This document shows positions 51,485 to 61,261 of a stretch of 64,000 nucleotides of DNA, one piece after another. Origin of the DNA: an uncultured Chlorobiota bacterium (lineage in GTDB: Bacteria; Bacteroidota; Ignavibacteria; UBA10030; UBA6906); assembly GCA_900696645.1 (NCBI GenBank), contig CAADGV010000042.1, positions 62,001 through 126,000 on the forward strand, read 5' to 3'. The first letter of the stretch is position 1, and every line of letters starts with the position of its first letter. The notes below the pieces were generated by a model. It ran no database searches, was not told the DNA's origin, and worked only from the letters and a program-made list of their open reading frames with translations. The translations under genes were made by a program, and so were the position numbers.

Positions 51485-54400
51485 CTATCGCGGTTTCCAA
51501 TCGGGAACGCGTCCGGGAGTCCACGGGGCTCCGGAAGTTTCCATCGCTGCCTCGAGATTCTTGACATCCACCTCTACTAATGTTTTCAGCTTGGCGAGAA
51601 CGGGCGCAAATTCCCCGGCAGCAATGTCGTACCCGCGGATGTGTGTTGCCGTTGGGGCGGAAGTTGACAGCCATTGGTCGTAGATAATTCCCATCACTCT
51701 GTCGCGGATAGCGGGAGGCACATCAACACTGCGGGACTTCTTTGTATTGTCGCCTGTCAGCGCCAGCAGGATTTCCCTGCTCGTCGCGTCGATAGCCATC
51801 ACGTCGTCGCGCAGTTTCGGCGATGCGCCCGGTGTATCGTGCAGCGCTTTCTTCCAGAAGGGGAGTTTGTTTCTGATTTCTCCGGCAACGCGTATTGCGC
51901 CCGTGAACGCTCGCTCAAGTTCTCCGACCTTTGCTTGAAATGCAAGAAGTGCCGCCCGATCTGCAGCAGGCAGCGACGGAGTGCCGAGGACAATGCAGGT
52001 AAACTGCTGCGGACCGGCAAGCGGTGTCGTTACACCATTCACCCTCTTTCCAATGCTTACATTGTATGTGCCGGGAAGAGCAAGGACCCCCTGCTCACCT
52101 TCATCAAACGGATTGTCGCTCGGGCCGGAAATTTCCGTTGGTGATGTGGCCGCATAGCGAAGATCCCACGATATTCTGTTGAATCCTTTCGAGTTCTTGC
52201 CGTTGAGCCGCCGTACAACGTTTCCTGCTTGATCAGTGATGGTGACGATGATGGCAGGCTCTTCTTCTGTATCTTCTGCACGCAACTCTTCCCACGAAGG
52301 TATTCGCGGAGTTCCGCCTTTCTTGATGATCTCCTTCTCTTCGTCCTGGCGCGCCTTCTTTTTTGTTTTGTAAGCATCCTTCAAATAGTAGGTGAACGTC
52401 GCGCCGAATGGCGGATTGTCGGCAGAATAATACGAGTCACCCTGAAATGCCTTGCCCTTCATACCGAGCGGGCGTGATTCGATGTACATCAGTGCCTCTT
52501 TAGGGGAGAAGAGGAGTGCTTCCTTTTCCAGGTCTTGAGTTGTCAAAGAACGCAAAGGAGAGTAATCGTCGAGAATGTAGAAGCCTCGTCCGAATGTTCC
52601 CAGCACCAAGTCATTCTCGCGCCGCTGGATGGCGATATCTCTAACGGCAATTGTCGGCACGCCGCCCTTCAACTGGGTCCATCTCACTCCACCGTCAATC
52701 GTAACATAGACGCCGAATTCCGTTCCGGCAAACAGAACCTTCGGATTCACATGATCTTCAACAACGGCATACACCGTCCCGTTTGCCGGAAGGGTGCTGC
52801 TGATGGATGCCCACGTCCGGCCTGCATCGACGCTTTTCAGAATGTACGGTTTGAAGTCGGCGTTCTTGTGATTGTCGAATGCCGCATAAACGGTATTAGC
52901 GTCATGCAGCGATGCCTCGATGCGGCTCACGTATGCCATCTCCGCAACGCCGGGGAATTTCTCGATCTTCCTCCACGTTGTGCCGCCGTTTTCCGTCACT
53001 TGAATCAGGCCGTCATCTGTACCGGCATAGATCAACCCTTCTCTTTTCGGAGATTCAGAAAGAGAAACGATATTGCCGAATTGTGATGTGGAAGAATTTT
53101 TCGCAACAGCGTCAATACTCCAGATTCTATCCATCACAGGAAGCGAGTTGCGGTCAAGCTGCCGCGTCAGGTCGCCGCTGACGGGAGTCCACGAATCCCC
53201 CCGATCATCGCTCCGAAACACCCGCTGAGCGGCAAAGTAGAGCCGCGTGTGTTTGTGCGGACTGATGATAAGCGGAGAGTCCCAGTTCCAGCGCAACGCC
53301 GGATCGCCTTTTTCCTCTTTGGGTTGAATGCCGACCTGCTCGCCCGTTCTTCTGTCGAAACGTACCAGCACGCCGTATTGAGATTCAGAATACACGATGT
53401 TCGGATCTTCGGGATCGATGCGTGTGAAGAACCCGTCGCCGCTTGTTGTCACAAACCAATCCGAGTTGACGAGGCCGGAGGAACTGATCGTGCGCGACGG
53501 CCCTCCGAGCGTGAAGTTGTCCTGCGTTCCGCCGTACACAAAATAAAACGGCTTGGAATTGTCAACCTCAACGCGATAAAACTGTGTGACAGGTAGATTG
53601 GGTTTGAAGTTCCAAGTCGCTGCACGATCGAAGCTTTCATATATGCCGCCGTCGCCGCCGACAATGTAGTGGTTTGTGTTGATAGGGTTGATCCAGAATG
53701 CGTGATCGTCAACGTGCCTGTTGCTGCCGCCGAGGTTGCTGAATGTTTTGCCGCCATCGTTGGTCACTTTCAGAAATACATCCATTGAATAGACGCGGTC
53801 AACATCCTTCGGGTCGCAGAACAATTCGTTATAGTATTGCGGACTTCCGCTGATGTAGTCGCTTCGTTTTTCCCACGAAGCTCCGCGGTTTGTTGAGCGA
53901 TAGAAGCCTCCTTTGCGGTTCGGCAATTCAATGATGGCATACAAGACATCGGGATTCACGGCAGAAATCGCAAGGCCGATCCGCCCGACGTCACCCGTTG
54001 GCAAACCGCCGGCTAATTTTCTCCAGCTCTTTCCGGCATCTTCCGATTTATAGATGGCGGATTCGGGGCCGCCGTTGATGAGTGTGAAGACGTGGCGTCT
54101 TCGTTGGTATGCCGCCGCGTAGAGAACGTCGGGATTGCGCGGATCCATCACAATATCGCTTACTCCTGTGTGTTTGCTGACATAGAGGATGGAATCCCAC
54201 GTCGTGCCGCCATTTGTCGTTTTGAACAATCCGCGATCGCCGCCGGGTCCCCACAGCGGCCCTTGTGCCGCGACATACACAATGTTGGAGCTACGCGGAT
54301 CGACTATGATCTTGCCGATGTGTTCGGATTTCTTCAACCCCATGTTCTTCCAACTCTTGCCGCCGTCATCGGAACGATACACGCCATCGCCGTACGACAC

Positions 54401-54757
54401 GCTGCGTTGGCTGTTGTTTTCGCCAGTTCCGACCCAAATAACGAAGGGGTTGTTCGGATCAATCGTGACGCATCCGATCGAATACGATCCCTCACCGTCA
54501 AAAATCGGCTCGAACGTGGTTCCGGCATTGATAGTTTTCCAGACTCCGCCCGATGCAACGGCAATATACCACTCGCTTGTATTGTTGGAATTGACCGCAA
54601 TGTCGCCAATGCGCCCTGACGTAAGTGCAGGGCCGATGGATCGGAATTTCAATCCTTCAAAAGTTGATGAACTCAGCTTGCTGTCGTCTTGCTTGCCCTG
54701 AGAGAATGCAAGTGTTGATAGTAGAAGAAGTGAAACAGTATGGCAGATGCGTTTCAT
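51485..54757 (-). CDS. Exported BNR/sortilin-like beta-propeller protein
   Basis: A 1090-residue secreted protein. Signal peptide VSLLLLSTLAFSQG. Residues about 30-740 form two stacked propellers with many Asp boxes (SDDGGKSWKN, TTNGGTTWDS, SEDAGKSWRK, TENGGTTWRK, SVDAGRTWAS), as in the WD40/YVTN/BNR-like (VPS10-like) family often labelled glycosyl hydrolase. A Lys-rich segment and an Ig-like domain (IIVTITDQAGNVVRRLNGKNSKGFNRISWDL, parts) follow, then a helical C terminus. No T9SS signature at the end. AGGAG 9 nt upstream. Confidence 0.85.
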   Translation of the reverse strand: MKRICHTVSLLLLSTLAFSQGKQDDSKLSSSTFEGLKFRSIGPALTSGRIGDIAVNSNNTSEWYIAVASGGVWKTINAGTTFEPIFDGEGSYSIGCVTIDPNNPFVIWVGTGENNSQRSVSYGDGVYRSDDGGKSWKNMGLKKSEHIGKIIVDPRSSNIVYVAAQGPLWGPGGDRGLFKTTNGGTTWDSILYVSKHTGVSDIVMDPRNPDVLYAAAYQRRRHVFTLINGGPESAIYKSEDAGKSWRKLAGGLPTGDVGRIGLAISAVNPDVLYAIIELPNRKGGFYRSTNRGASWEKRSDYISGSPQYYNELFCDPKDVDRVYSMDVFLKVTNDGGKTFSNLGGSNRHVDDHAFWINPINTNHYIVGGDGGIYESFDRAATWNFKPNLPVTQFYRVEVDNSKPFYFVYGGTQDNFTLGGPSRTISSSGLVNSDWFVTTSGDGFFTRIDPEDPNIVYSESQYGVLVRFDRRTGEQVGIQPKEEKGDPALRWNWDSPLIISPHKHTRLYFAAQRVFRSDDRGDSWTPVSGDLTRQLDRNSLPVMDRIWSIDAVAKNSSTSQFGNIVSLSESPKREGLIYAGTDDGLIQVTENGGTTWRKIEKFPGVAEMAYVSRIEASLHDANTVYAAFDNHKNADFKPYILKSVDAGRTWASISSTLPANGTVYAVVEDHVNPKVLFAGTEFGVYVTIDGGVRWTQLKGGVPTIAVRDIAIQRRENDLVLGTFGRGFYILDDYSPLRSLTTQDLEKEALLFSPKEALMYIESRPLGMKGKAFQGDSYYSADNPPFGATFTYYLKDAYKTKKKARQDEEKEIIKKGGTPRIPSWEELRAEDTEEEPAIIVTITDQAGNVVRRLNGKNSKGFNRISWDLRYAATSPTEISGPSDNPFDEGEQGVLALPGTYNVSIGKRVNGVTTPLAGPQQFTCIVLGTPSLPAADRAALLAFQAKVGELERAFTGAIRVAGEIRNKLPFWKKALHDTPGASPKLRDDVMAIDATSREILLALTGDNTKKSRSVDVPPAIRDRVMGIIYDQWLSTSAPTATHIRGYDIAAGEFAPVLAKLKTLVEVDVKNLEAAMETSGAPWTPGRVPDWKPR

Positions 54758-54834
54758 GGTGAGATGCTCCTTTGTTGTCTGTTATTGCGGCCAACCCAAC
54801 GTGTTAAGAGTTAGTGAAGATTCGTGGGCAAGAA

Positions 54835-55374
54835 CTACCGGCTCTTTGCCTCCCACTCCTCCCTCAACATCACATACATCAACTGGTCAATATGTTTGCC
54901 GTCTTTTGTGACGGACTTTCTCATACGGGATTCGTAGATGAATCCGGCCTTCTCGAGGACGCGGCTTGATGCCGGGTTCCACTCGAATACACCGGCAAAG
55001 AGCCGGATAATATCGAAATTCCTGAACGCATAATCTACGACGGCCTTAACTGCCGCAGTTGCAATTCCTTTTTTCCATAAGGGCTCCCCGATCCAGTAGC
55101 CGAGTTCCGCCGAGTGGCGGTACACATCGGGCTGTATGTGAATGCCGATTCCACCGATTACTTCCCGGGACGATGCAATAGCCCAACCCGTTTCGGGCTG
55201 ATGTTTCTTCACGGCGCGCAACCAACGCCTTGCATCCTGCACTGTGTAGGGATATGGAAACGAATCGCGGAGGTTGATGGAGACATGCCTGTTGTTGGCG
55301 TACTTTGCTATTGCTTCCGCATCCGTAACGGCAAAACTCCGCACGCACCAATCGTCGAAGAGCGGAAGAATCAC
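54835..55374 (-). CDS. GNAT-family N-acetyltransferase (RimJ/RimL-like)
   Basis: A 179-residue acetyltransferase: GYWIGEPLWKKGIATAAVKAVVDYAF holds the acetyl-CoA loop and NPASSRVLEKAGF the RimJ signature. Starts GTG overlapping the helicase stop (GTGA). Substrate may be a ribosomal protein N terminus or a small amine. Confidence 0.92.
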   Translation of the reverse strand: MILPLFDDWCVRSFAVTDAEAIAKYANNRHVSINLRDSFPYPYTVQDARRWLRAVKKHQPETGWAIASSREVIGGIGIHIQPDVYRHSAELGYWIGEPLWKKGIATAAVKAVVDYAFRNFDIIRLFAGVFEWNPASSRVLEKAGFIYESRMRKSVTKDGKHIDQLMYVMLREEWEAKSR

Positions 55375-57008
55375 CTTTTCTCTCCGCCTCCGTGGCCGGG
55401 ACGGCGAGGGCCGCCTCGGCGGGGGCGATCGAATCGCCGGGGGCGGTCGTATTTTTTCTTCGCCTCAATCTGGATTTTCGGAGAGCCGGCAATAGGAGGA
55501 GGAAGTTCCTTCAGCCATTCATCGGGAGGATAGACCGATTCGAGCCTTCTGCCGATGAACTGTTCAATGAGAGGAATCTGCATTCCGTCTTCTTCACACG
55601 CAAAGCTGACGGCAATTCCGCTTGCGCCCGCCCTGCCCGTTCTGCCGATACGATGAACGTAGTCTTCTGCGTCAAGCGGCAGATTGTAGTTCACAACATG
55701 GCTGACTCCTTCGATGTGCAGGCCCCGTGCAGCGACGTCGGTTGCGACAAGAATCCTGAATTTCCCTTCCCGGAATCCTTCCAGCGTTTTCACGCGCTCA
55801 TGCTGTGACACATCTCCCGAAAGCAACCCGCATGAAACTCCCCGCGACATAAGTTGTTCGGCAAGGCGGTGCGTACTGTCTTTTCTGTTTCCGAAAACAA
55901 TCACCCGCTCCAGGTTTTCCTGAACGATCATGTTGTACAACAGCTTCAGCTTGTCTTCCGTGGTTACGATATAGACGCGCTGATCAATCGCCTTCACGCT
56001 TACTTGTTCCGGTTCGATATCAACGTGATGCGGTTCCTTTGTCCAGCTTCCCGCGAGCCGCCGCACATCATCCGTCAGCGTTGCAGTGAAGAACATCGTC
56101 TGTCGCTTGTCCTTGTGCGGCGTGCTCATCACGATCTTGCGGATATCGGGTATGAAACCCATATCCAGCATCCTGTCCGCTTCATCGATGACCAAAATCT
56201 CAACGTGAGAAAGATGAATATGATGTTGCTTTTGGAAATCAATCAACCTTCCCGGTGTTGCAACAACAATATCCACCTGCCCGTCGAGCCATCGTTTTTG
56301 CCGTTCATAGTTCATGCCGCCGAACACGGCAACAATCTTGCATCGCATGTATTTCGAAAGCGCCTTTGCATCTTTCTCTATTTGAAGAACCAGCTCACGC
56401 GTCGGAGCAAGAATCAATGACCGCGGGCTTGCCTTCCGTCTTTCGGCAACAGGCTTCCGATGGAGGTGGGCAAGAATTGTAATGAGGAACGCCGCGCTTT
56501 TCCCCGTTCCTGTTTGTGCGCGGCCTGTGCAGTCAACTCCTTCCAACGACTTCGGTAAAATTTCCGCCTGTACCGGCGTGCAGTACTGAAACTTCAGGTC
56601 GGCGATTGCGTGCATGATCGGGTTCGGAAGGTTGAAATCATGAAAGCGGGTCTTTCCTTCGATCGGCGGGACGTCAAACTGTGAAATCTGCCAATTGTCA
56701 ATAAGCGGCGCTTCAGGTTCACCTTGGGTTCGAGATTGCGATTGTTGTCGAGGCGGTCGTGTTGGGGGGCGTTGTGGCCGGATACGATTGTCAGTTCTCT
56801 GCGGCCTTTCACTTCGCTGTTGTCGTGGTCGCTCACCCCGCTGACTCTGCGGACGAGGGTTCTTCCCTTGATACCCGCGTCGGCTGCTCTCACGTTTTGC
56901 CGGCGCCTGCTGCCGCTGCTTGGGCGGTTCAGCGGTGGCCGGGGTCTTTTTCTTCCCCCGAATCTTGCCGCTTAACCATGAAGCAACTTTCTTGATGACT
57001 TTTTTCAT
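55371..57008 (-). CDS. DEAD-box RNA helicase with Arg-rich N-terminal extension
   Basis: A 545-residue helicase. The first 105 residues are a Gly/Arg/Pro/Gln-rich basic tract (RNA-binding tail). Core motifs: Q motif, AQTGTGKS (I), PTRELVLQI (Ia), DEADRMLDMG (II), FTATLTD (III), DVAARGLHIEGV (V), HRIGRTGRAG (VI). Closest in type to RhlE/RhlB, acting in ribosome assembly or RNA decay. Short basic R/G-rich end as well. Confidence 0.95.
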   Translation of the reverse strand: MKKVIKKVASWLSGKIRGKKKTPATAEPPKQRQQAPAKRESSRRGYQGKNPRPQSQRGERPRQQRSERPQRTDNRIRPQRPPTRPPRQQSQSRTQGEPEAPLIDNWQISQFDVPPIEGKTRFHDFNLPNPIMHAIADLKFQYCTPVQAEILPKSLEGVDCTGRAQTGTGKSAAFLITILAHLHRKPVAERRKASPRSLILAPTRELVLQIEKDAKALSKYMRCKIVAVFGGMNYERQKRWLDGQVDIVVATPGRLIDFQKQHHIHLSHVEILVIDEADRMLDMGFIPDIRKIVMSTPHKDKRQTMFFTATLTDDVRRLAGSWTKEPHHVDIEPEQVSVKAIDQRVYIVTTEDKLKLLYNMIVQENLERVIVFGNRKDSTHRLAEQLMSRGVSCGLLSGDVSQHERVKTLEGFREGKFRILVATDVAARGLHIEGVSHVVNYNLPLDAEDYVHRIGRTGRAGASGIAVSFACEEDGMQIPLIEQFIGRRLESVYPPDEWLKELPPPIAGSPKIQIEAKKKYDRPRRFDRPRRGGPRRPGHGGGEKR

Positions 57009-57152
57009 TCAGATTGGATTTGAGGAACGGATGCCTCTGTTATGAAGAGAAGATGAGGGTTCGATGTATCAGTCTTTGAGCGTATGAGTGTTGAAAGGAG
57101 GCCATTCTTCGGCAGTTCAAGATACGAAGTATGGCGGTGAGATGAAAGAAGC

Positions 57153-57175
57153 GGAGGCCCGCGTTCCGGGCCTCC
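57153..57175 (-). terminator. Terminator after tonB
   Basis: 9-bp stem GGAGGCCCG/CGGGCCTCC with a 5-nt loop, followed on the minus strand by GCTTCTTTC; 19 nt past the tonB stop. Confidence 0.7.
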
Positions 57176-57194
57176 TGTAAGGTTTTTTTGACGC

Positions 57195-57965
57195 TTAGCG
57201 CTTCAATTTAAATGTGAAGGGAACGCTCACCCACACATCCACGGGGCCGCTGCTCATGTAGCCGGGCGTGAAGACGAACTGCTTTGCCGCCGCAATTGCC
57301 GCGTCGTTGAACAGCTCATTGTCGCTTGCGAATATCCGGGCTTCACGCACTTTCCCCTCCTTCGTCACCAAAATCCTGACGGTTACTTTTCCTTCGATAC
57401 CAGCCCGCTGCGCGAGATCGGGATACTGCGGGGTTACGCGCTTGACCACTTCCGGAAAGTGTTCAACAATTTCAAACGGCAGAGGTTCAGCGGCTACATC
57501 CGGAATATCGCCGGTTCCCGGGCCGACGCCATCGCCCGCACTTTCGCCGGTTCCTTCCTGCCCGCCAATGCTTACACCTTCGGAGATTTCCTTCTGCGTC
57601 GCAAGAGTTTTCGTTTTGTCGGCAACGGCATCCGGCACAACAACAATCCTGCCTGCCGCAATATCCGGCACGTTCGGTGAAGCGCCGCCTCGCGGTGAGG
57701 GAAGTGTGTAATCTTCCAAGTTGATCGGACGTTCTACAGGGATGCCGCGGGGTTTCTTCCACTCCACTTTCGTCATGTCGATCGGCGATTGCATGGACGG
57801 GAGGATATAGTAGGCTCCAATCACCATCGCGTGAATCACAACGGAAACAACAAGCGCGAGAAGAATATTGCGTTGCTGGATGCGTTCCACCTCCATTGCA
57901 CGATAGACCAACGAAACAGAATAGGCGGGCCGTCTGTGTACTGCGGCAAATGCTGGTGACGTCAT
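57195..57965 (-). CDS. tonB: Energy transducer TonB
   Basis: A 256-residue inner-membrane protein with an N-terminal anchor (ILLALVVSVVIHAMVIGAYYI), a periplasmic linker rich in Pro and Gly, and the TonB C-terminal domain: VKRVTPQYPDLAQRAGIEGKVTVRILV (parts), FVFTPGYMSSGPVDVWVSVPFTFKL. Start at 57965 since GGAGG lies 6 nt upstream. Powers outer-membrane receptors such as the FecA-like one at 15.6 kb. exbB/exbD are not in the window. Confidence 0.93.
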   Translation of the reverse strand: MTSPAFAAVHRRPAYSVSLVYRAMEVERIQQRNILLALVVSVVIHAMVIGAYYILPSMQSPIDMTKVEWKKPRGIPVERPINLEDYTLPSPRGGASPNVPDIAAGRIVVVPDAVADKTKTLATQKEISEGVSIGGQEGTGESAGDGVGPGTGDIPDVAAEPLPFEIVEHFPEVVKRVTPQYPDLAQRAGIEGKVTVRILVTKEGKVREARIFASDNELFNDAAIAAAKQFVFTPGYMSSGPVDVWVSVPFTFKLKR

Positions 57966-58313
57966 GGCTACCTCCATTGTGTGTTGATGGAAGAACAGTT
58001 TGTAACGCCAACAACTCAGCATTCAAAGAAGGTGCCATGAAGAGATTAGCGAATTCATGTCGAATCCAGCCAATGAGAGAAGATGATTATTGCATTTTGC
58101 AGGACGGGTTGTACCCAAAACAGTACAATGCTTGAAAGGGATTGGGAAATGAATCGAACGGACGGATTGCAGTCTGCAATGTGAAGCTGCAAAAAATTAG
58201 TGATGAGAGTTCAGAGGTTTGGCTGTTTCTAAAACTGCAGTAGCCAAGATACCATATGATAGTTTCGAGTTCGGCGACACGTTGCAACAGCCGTCCTGGA
58301 ATTCTTATGGTGA
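57966..58313. other. Intergenic region, nothing recognised
   Basis: About 350 bp between the methyltransferase stop and tonB. It has no coding-like frame and no clear terminator. The tonB promoter must be here, but no convincing -35/-10 pair is visible. Confidence 0.5.
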
Positions 58314-59351
58314 TCACTTATAACAGATTACAAGGCCGAATCCCGGAGCATTCAGTTGTTTCAACTCTGTTTTTTTGAAGCCCGCCTTGCTCACAAAGTC
58401 ATCTATCTCATTTTTAGTATAGGTTTTCGCGCTTGCCTGATGCAAGAGGTTCAAAGCCATGTAAGCCGTGGTGGCTCTTGACATTTGCGAACTGCCCCCT
58501 ATGCCTTTTATCTGTTCGAGAATTACACACATTCCGCCGTTGTTGAGACAGTTGTATATCTTCTTCGCCAGTGTTTCATTTTCGGACATATTGTGGCCGT
58601 GTATGATATTAAATGCTAGAATGATGTCCACATTCTTGGGGAGTTCATCTTTCATGAAATCAGCTGGCATGAACGAAACCTTTTGCGACATCTTTTGCTG
58701 TGCAATGCATTCCTCGGCATATTTCTTCACCGGAGGGAGATCATTGATCGTTGCTGTTAAGTGAGGATGACGCTTACAGAGTTCTATGCTGTACAATCCA
58801 TGAGAGCCGCCAAGGTCGAGGAGCTTGGTGTGGTTCTTGGAAACAGGAATTTTCCCGCCCACTTCTCTCACATTCGTTTTGGAAATGTCAATCATCGCCC
58901 GCGAAAACAACTCCCATTCATATTCACTCATGTCTTCCAGCATATTGGACTCGGGTCTTTTTCCCAAACGGATGGTTTCATCCAGGTGGATGTATCCCTT
59001 ATACAAGTAATCACAGAACAAAATAAAATACCTGAAATTGTCAGGCGATTGGGGTGACAAATTCTTGAATCCTCTTTTGGTAAACGCGTATTGCGTCCCT
59101 TTCTTCCGAACATAGCCCAGCGCATCCAAGCAGTCAAGGGTCAACTCTGCGCCTATTTCACTCACATTGGCGCCGCTGGCTATTTGCTTTACTTCCTTTA
59201 CATCCATCGTGAGCTGGTCAACAATTTTCAACTTAACGGCACTCCCCAATGCAAAGCCCAGACCCACTGACGAAGCAGCATCGGCAAACGGATGCGGAAT
59301 GATGTCATTTGACAACAGGATTTTTTCGATCAAAGAAAACTTGTGAATCAT
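58314..59351 (-). CDS. O-methyltransferase family protein (AdoMet-dependent)
   Basis: A 345-residue small-molecule methyltransferase. N-terminal winged-helix dimer domain (SSVGLGFALGSAVKLKIVDQL), AdoMet motif LLDLGGSHGLYSIELCKRHP, and VDIILAFNIIHGHN followed by GGMCVILEQI, as in plant and bacterial type O-methyltransferases. It is AT-richer than its surroundings, as are the next two genes. Substrate unknown; a secondary metabolite or pigment is likely. Confidence 0.88.
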   Translation of the reverse strand: MIHKFSLIEKILLSNDIIPHPFADAASSVGLGFALGSAVKLKIVDQLTMDVKEVKQIASGANVSEIGAELTLDCLDALGYVRKKGTQYAFTKRGFKNLSPQSPDNFRYFILFCDYLYKGYIHLDETIRLGKRPESNMLEDMSEYEWELFSRAMIDISKTNVREVGGKIPVSKNHTKLLDLGGSHGLYSIELCKRHPHLTATINDLPPVKKYAEECIAQQKMSQKVSFMPADFMKDELPKNVDIILAFNIIHGHNMSENETLAKKIYNCLNNGGMCVILEQIKGIGGSSQMSRATTAYMALNLLHQASAKTYTKNEIDDFVSKAGFKKTELKQLNAPGFGLVICYK

Positions 59352-59370
59352 ATTGGGGCAGATTTGTAAA

Positions 59371-60078
59371 TTACTGACTGCGAGGGTGATCGAAATGTTG
59401 AAGAACGTTGTTCCGCTTCAGTGCCAGTCCGAAACCAATAGCCCAGACGGGTGCAAATATCAAGTACAAGTTAAGCGCAGTATCTGCCAGCACTTTGCTA
59501 CCGAGTGCGTTGCCTGTAAAATCAAGAGCAGATAACAATCCTACTGTGATGGTAAACCAACCCCACATGGCATTATCTCTTCTGATGAACATGCCTATGG
59601 CAATGAACCATACACCGAACATCAACGCATCGAACAGATTCCAGATGCCGTTTCCAACGATCAATGCAAGATTGCCGAAAGTTGCTCTGATGGTCTCCTG
59701 TTGCTCCGAAGTGGCAGAGGCGAATTCATCCAATAAGACAGGCCATGACGCTCCAAGGATGGCTGCACCTAAAGCCCCGGCAAATATGTAGGCGGCGCCG
59801 CACGAGGTAACAACATGCCTCCAGTCCGTTTTGCCTTTGAGCCATTCATGTATGAAAAACAAAATAGGAAGCAAGAGCAGATAGTAGCCGAACATATCGG
59901 TGATCATGCTCCATTTCAGCATGGCGCTGCTCGCGCCTTCCAACGAAAATATCAACACTGGATTTGAGAAGAACTCAAAGTTGAAGTGTACCGCCCCGGC
60001 TACCAGAAAATAACTTACGAGCCCGATCACTCCGGATAGAAGTGTAATCAGCGCAACAGCATTTCTGTGTTTTGACAT
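59371..60078 (-). CDS. Hypothetical multi-pass membrane protein (DUF4386-like)
   Basis: A 235-residue protein with six to seven hydrophobic helices and short loops (ITLLSGVIGLVSYFLVAGA, FGYYLLLLPILFFIHEWL, SCGAAYIFAGALGAAILGA). I do not recognise a catalytic motif; general layout is like DUF4386 proteins. GGAGG 9 nt upstream. It lies between the methyltransferase and the AraC regulator. Confidence 0.65.
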   Translation of the reverse strand: MSKHRNAVALITLLSGVIGLVSYFLVAGAVHFNFEFFSNPVLIFSLEGASSAMLKWSMITDMFGYYLLLLPILFFIHEWLKGKTDWRHVVTSCGAAYIFAGALGAAILGASWPVLLDEFASATSEQQETIRATFGNLALIVGNGIWNLFDALMFGVWFIAIGMFIRRDNAMWGWFTITVGLLSALDFTGNALGSKVLADTALNLYLIFAPVWAIGFGLALKRNNVLQHFDHPRSQ

Positions 60079-60153
60079 GACTGCATCCCTCCAGAATAGT
60101 TTGCAGCCAAATTTATTATTGAGACAATAATAGAATTGTATAAATCGGACATT

Positions 60154-60966
60154 TTAGGGGAAAATATGCCCGAGGAACTCCGCATTAGCTTTCCTATACT
60201 GCTTGGGAGTGAGGTCGGCGTAGGACTTAAATTCACGAAGGAAATGAGACTGGTCGTAATAGCCTGCTTCCAAGCCTGCTTCAGTTAGTGATCGCTTTGT
60301 ATTGTGAAGGATGTGCAAAGCCCTGAGATACTTGTTGTAGAGGATGAATTCCTCTGTCGTCATACCTAACCAGTCTTGAGAGAATCTTCTGAGTTGGCGG
60401 TCGGACAAGCAAACCTCTTCACTGAGTTTTCTCACAGTTAGACCAATACCTTGAGATAACTGGATCAGTCTACATGCCCTGTTGAACGAAAATCGGTCAC
60501 TGATTTGTGAAATTTTCTTGCCAATCCACTTCAGGATAATTTCAACCTGGCGGTTGAAGGAACACGCGCTATGAAGTTCATCTGCTAAAAAGTCGAGATC
60601 GGAGCACACATTGTTTCCCTCGTAAACACCATCGTTAAACTCCTTTGCAGGGGTATTGAAAAGCAGTCTAAGCCCGACGCTTTTCATCTGTATTCCTAAA
60701 AACTCCTGTCGGCCTTCTTTGACAAGCGAAAACGGTTTGAAATTTAGTCCGTTTACAAAAACTGCAGGAAGAATTGTCCGGACTTGCAGTGAAGGATTCA
60801 AGTAAGCTACATTACCGGAAAAGTTGAATATGATTTCTGCCGTTCCCTTGGGGAGTATTATTTCTTTCCTTCTATGCAGATCAAACTCAGATAGTCGCCA
60901 AATATAATTTATGAAAGCCTTTTCCAATTCGCCGGTCGGGTAGTGTATGTCAGTTGTCTTTTTCAT
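60154..60966 (-). CDS. AraC-family transcriptional regulator
   Basis: A 270-residue regulator with an N-terminal sensor domain and a C-terminal double HTH: LTVRKLSEEVCLSDRQLRRFSQDWLGMTTEEFI (parts) and SLTEAGLEAGYYDQSHFLREFKSYADLTPKQYR (parts). First gene of the AT-richer trio, so it probably controls the membrane protein and methyltransferase downstream. Ligand unknown. Confidence 0.9.
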   Translation of the reverse strand: MKKTTDIHYPTGELEKAFINYIWRLSEFDLHRRKEIILPKGTAEIIFNFSGNVAYLNPSLQVRTILPAVFVNGLNFKPFSLVKEGRQEFLGIQMKSVGLRLLFNTPAKEFNDGVYEGNNVCSDLDFLADELHSACSFNRQVEIILKWIGKKISQISDRFSFNRACRLIQLSQGIGLTVRKLSEEVCLSDRQLRRFSQDWLGMTTEEFILYNKYLRALHILHNTKRSLTEAGLEAGYYDQSHFLREFKSYADLTPKQYRKANAEFLGHIFP

Positions 60967-61081
60967 TCTTGCTTGGGTAATCGGCAGGATATCATTTGAC
61001 AGTCATAAATTGAGCAACACCCGCTGCGGTAGCAGCCGTGTCAGATCCACTAAATGTATTGAACCAATGTTGTTCGTCGTA

Positions 61082-61216
61082 TTATAGCAATTTGTTCTTG
61101 GCCGAATCAAGTGAATCGAGAAATGCCCGTTTGTTCTTGATGACTTTTTGATCTTGCAGCGGCATCTCACATCGTTTCTTCTGTTGGATCAGCGCATACA
61201 GACATTCTGTCGGTCG
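61082..61216 (-). pseudogene. Possible gene remnant (45-codon C-terminal fragment)
   Basis: An open stretch reading ECLYALIQQKKRCEMPL and VIKNKRAFLDSLDSAKNKLL looks like the end of a helical protein but has a stop directly before it and no ribosome site. ATG at 61165 would give 27 residues. The rest of 60967-61261 has no recognisable feature. Confidence 0.3.
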
Positions 61217-61261
61217 TCATCTTGGTAACTGGATCACACTCTCAACATTGATGACTCGTCT

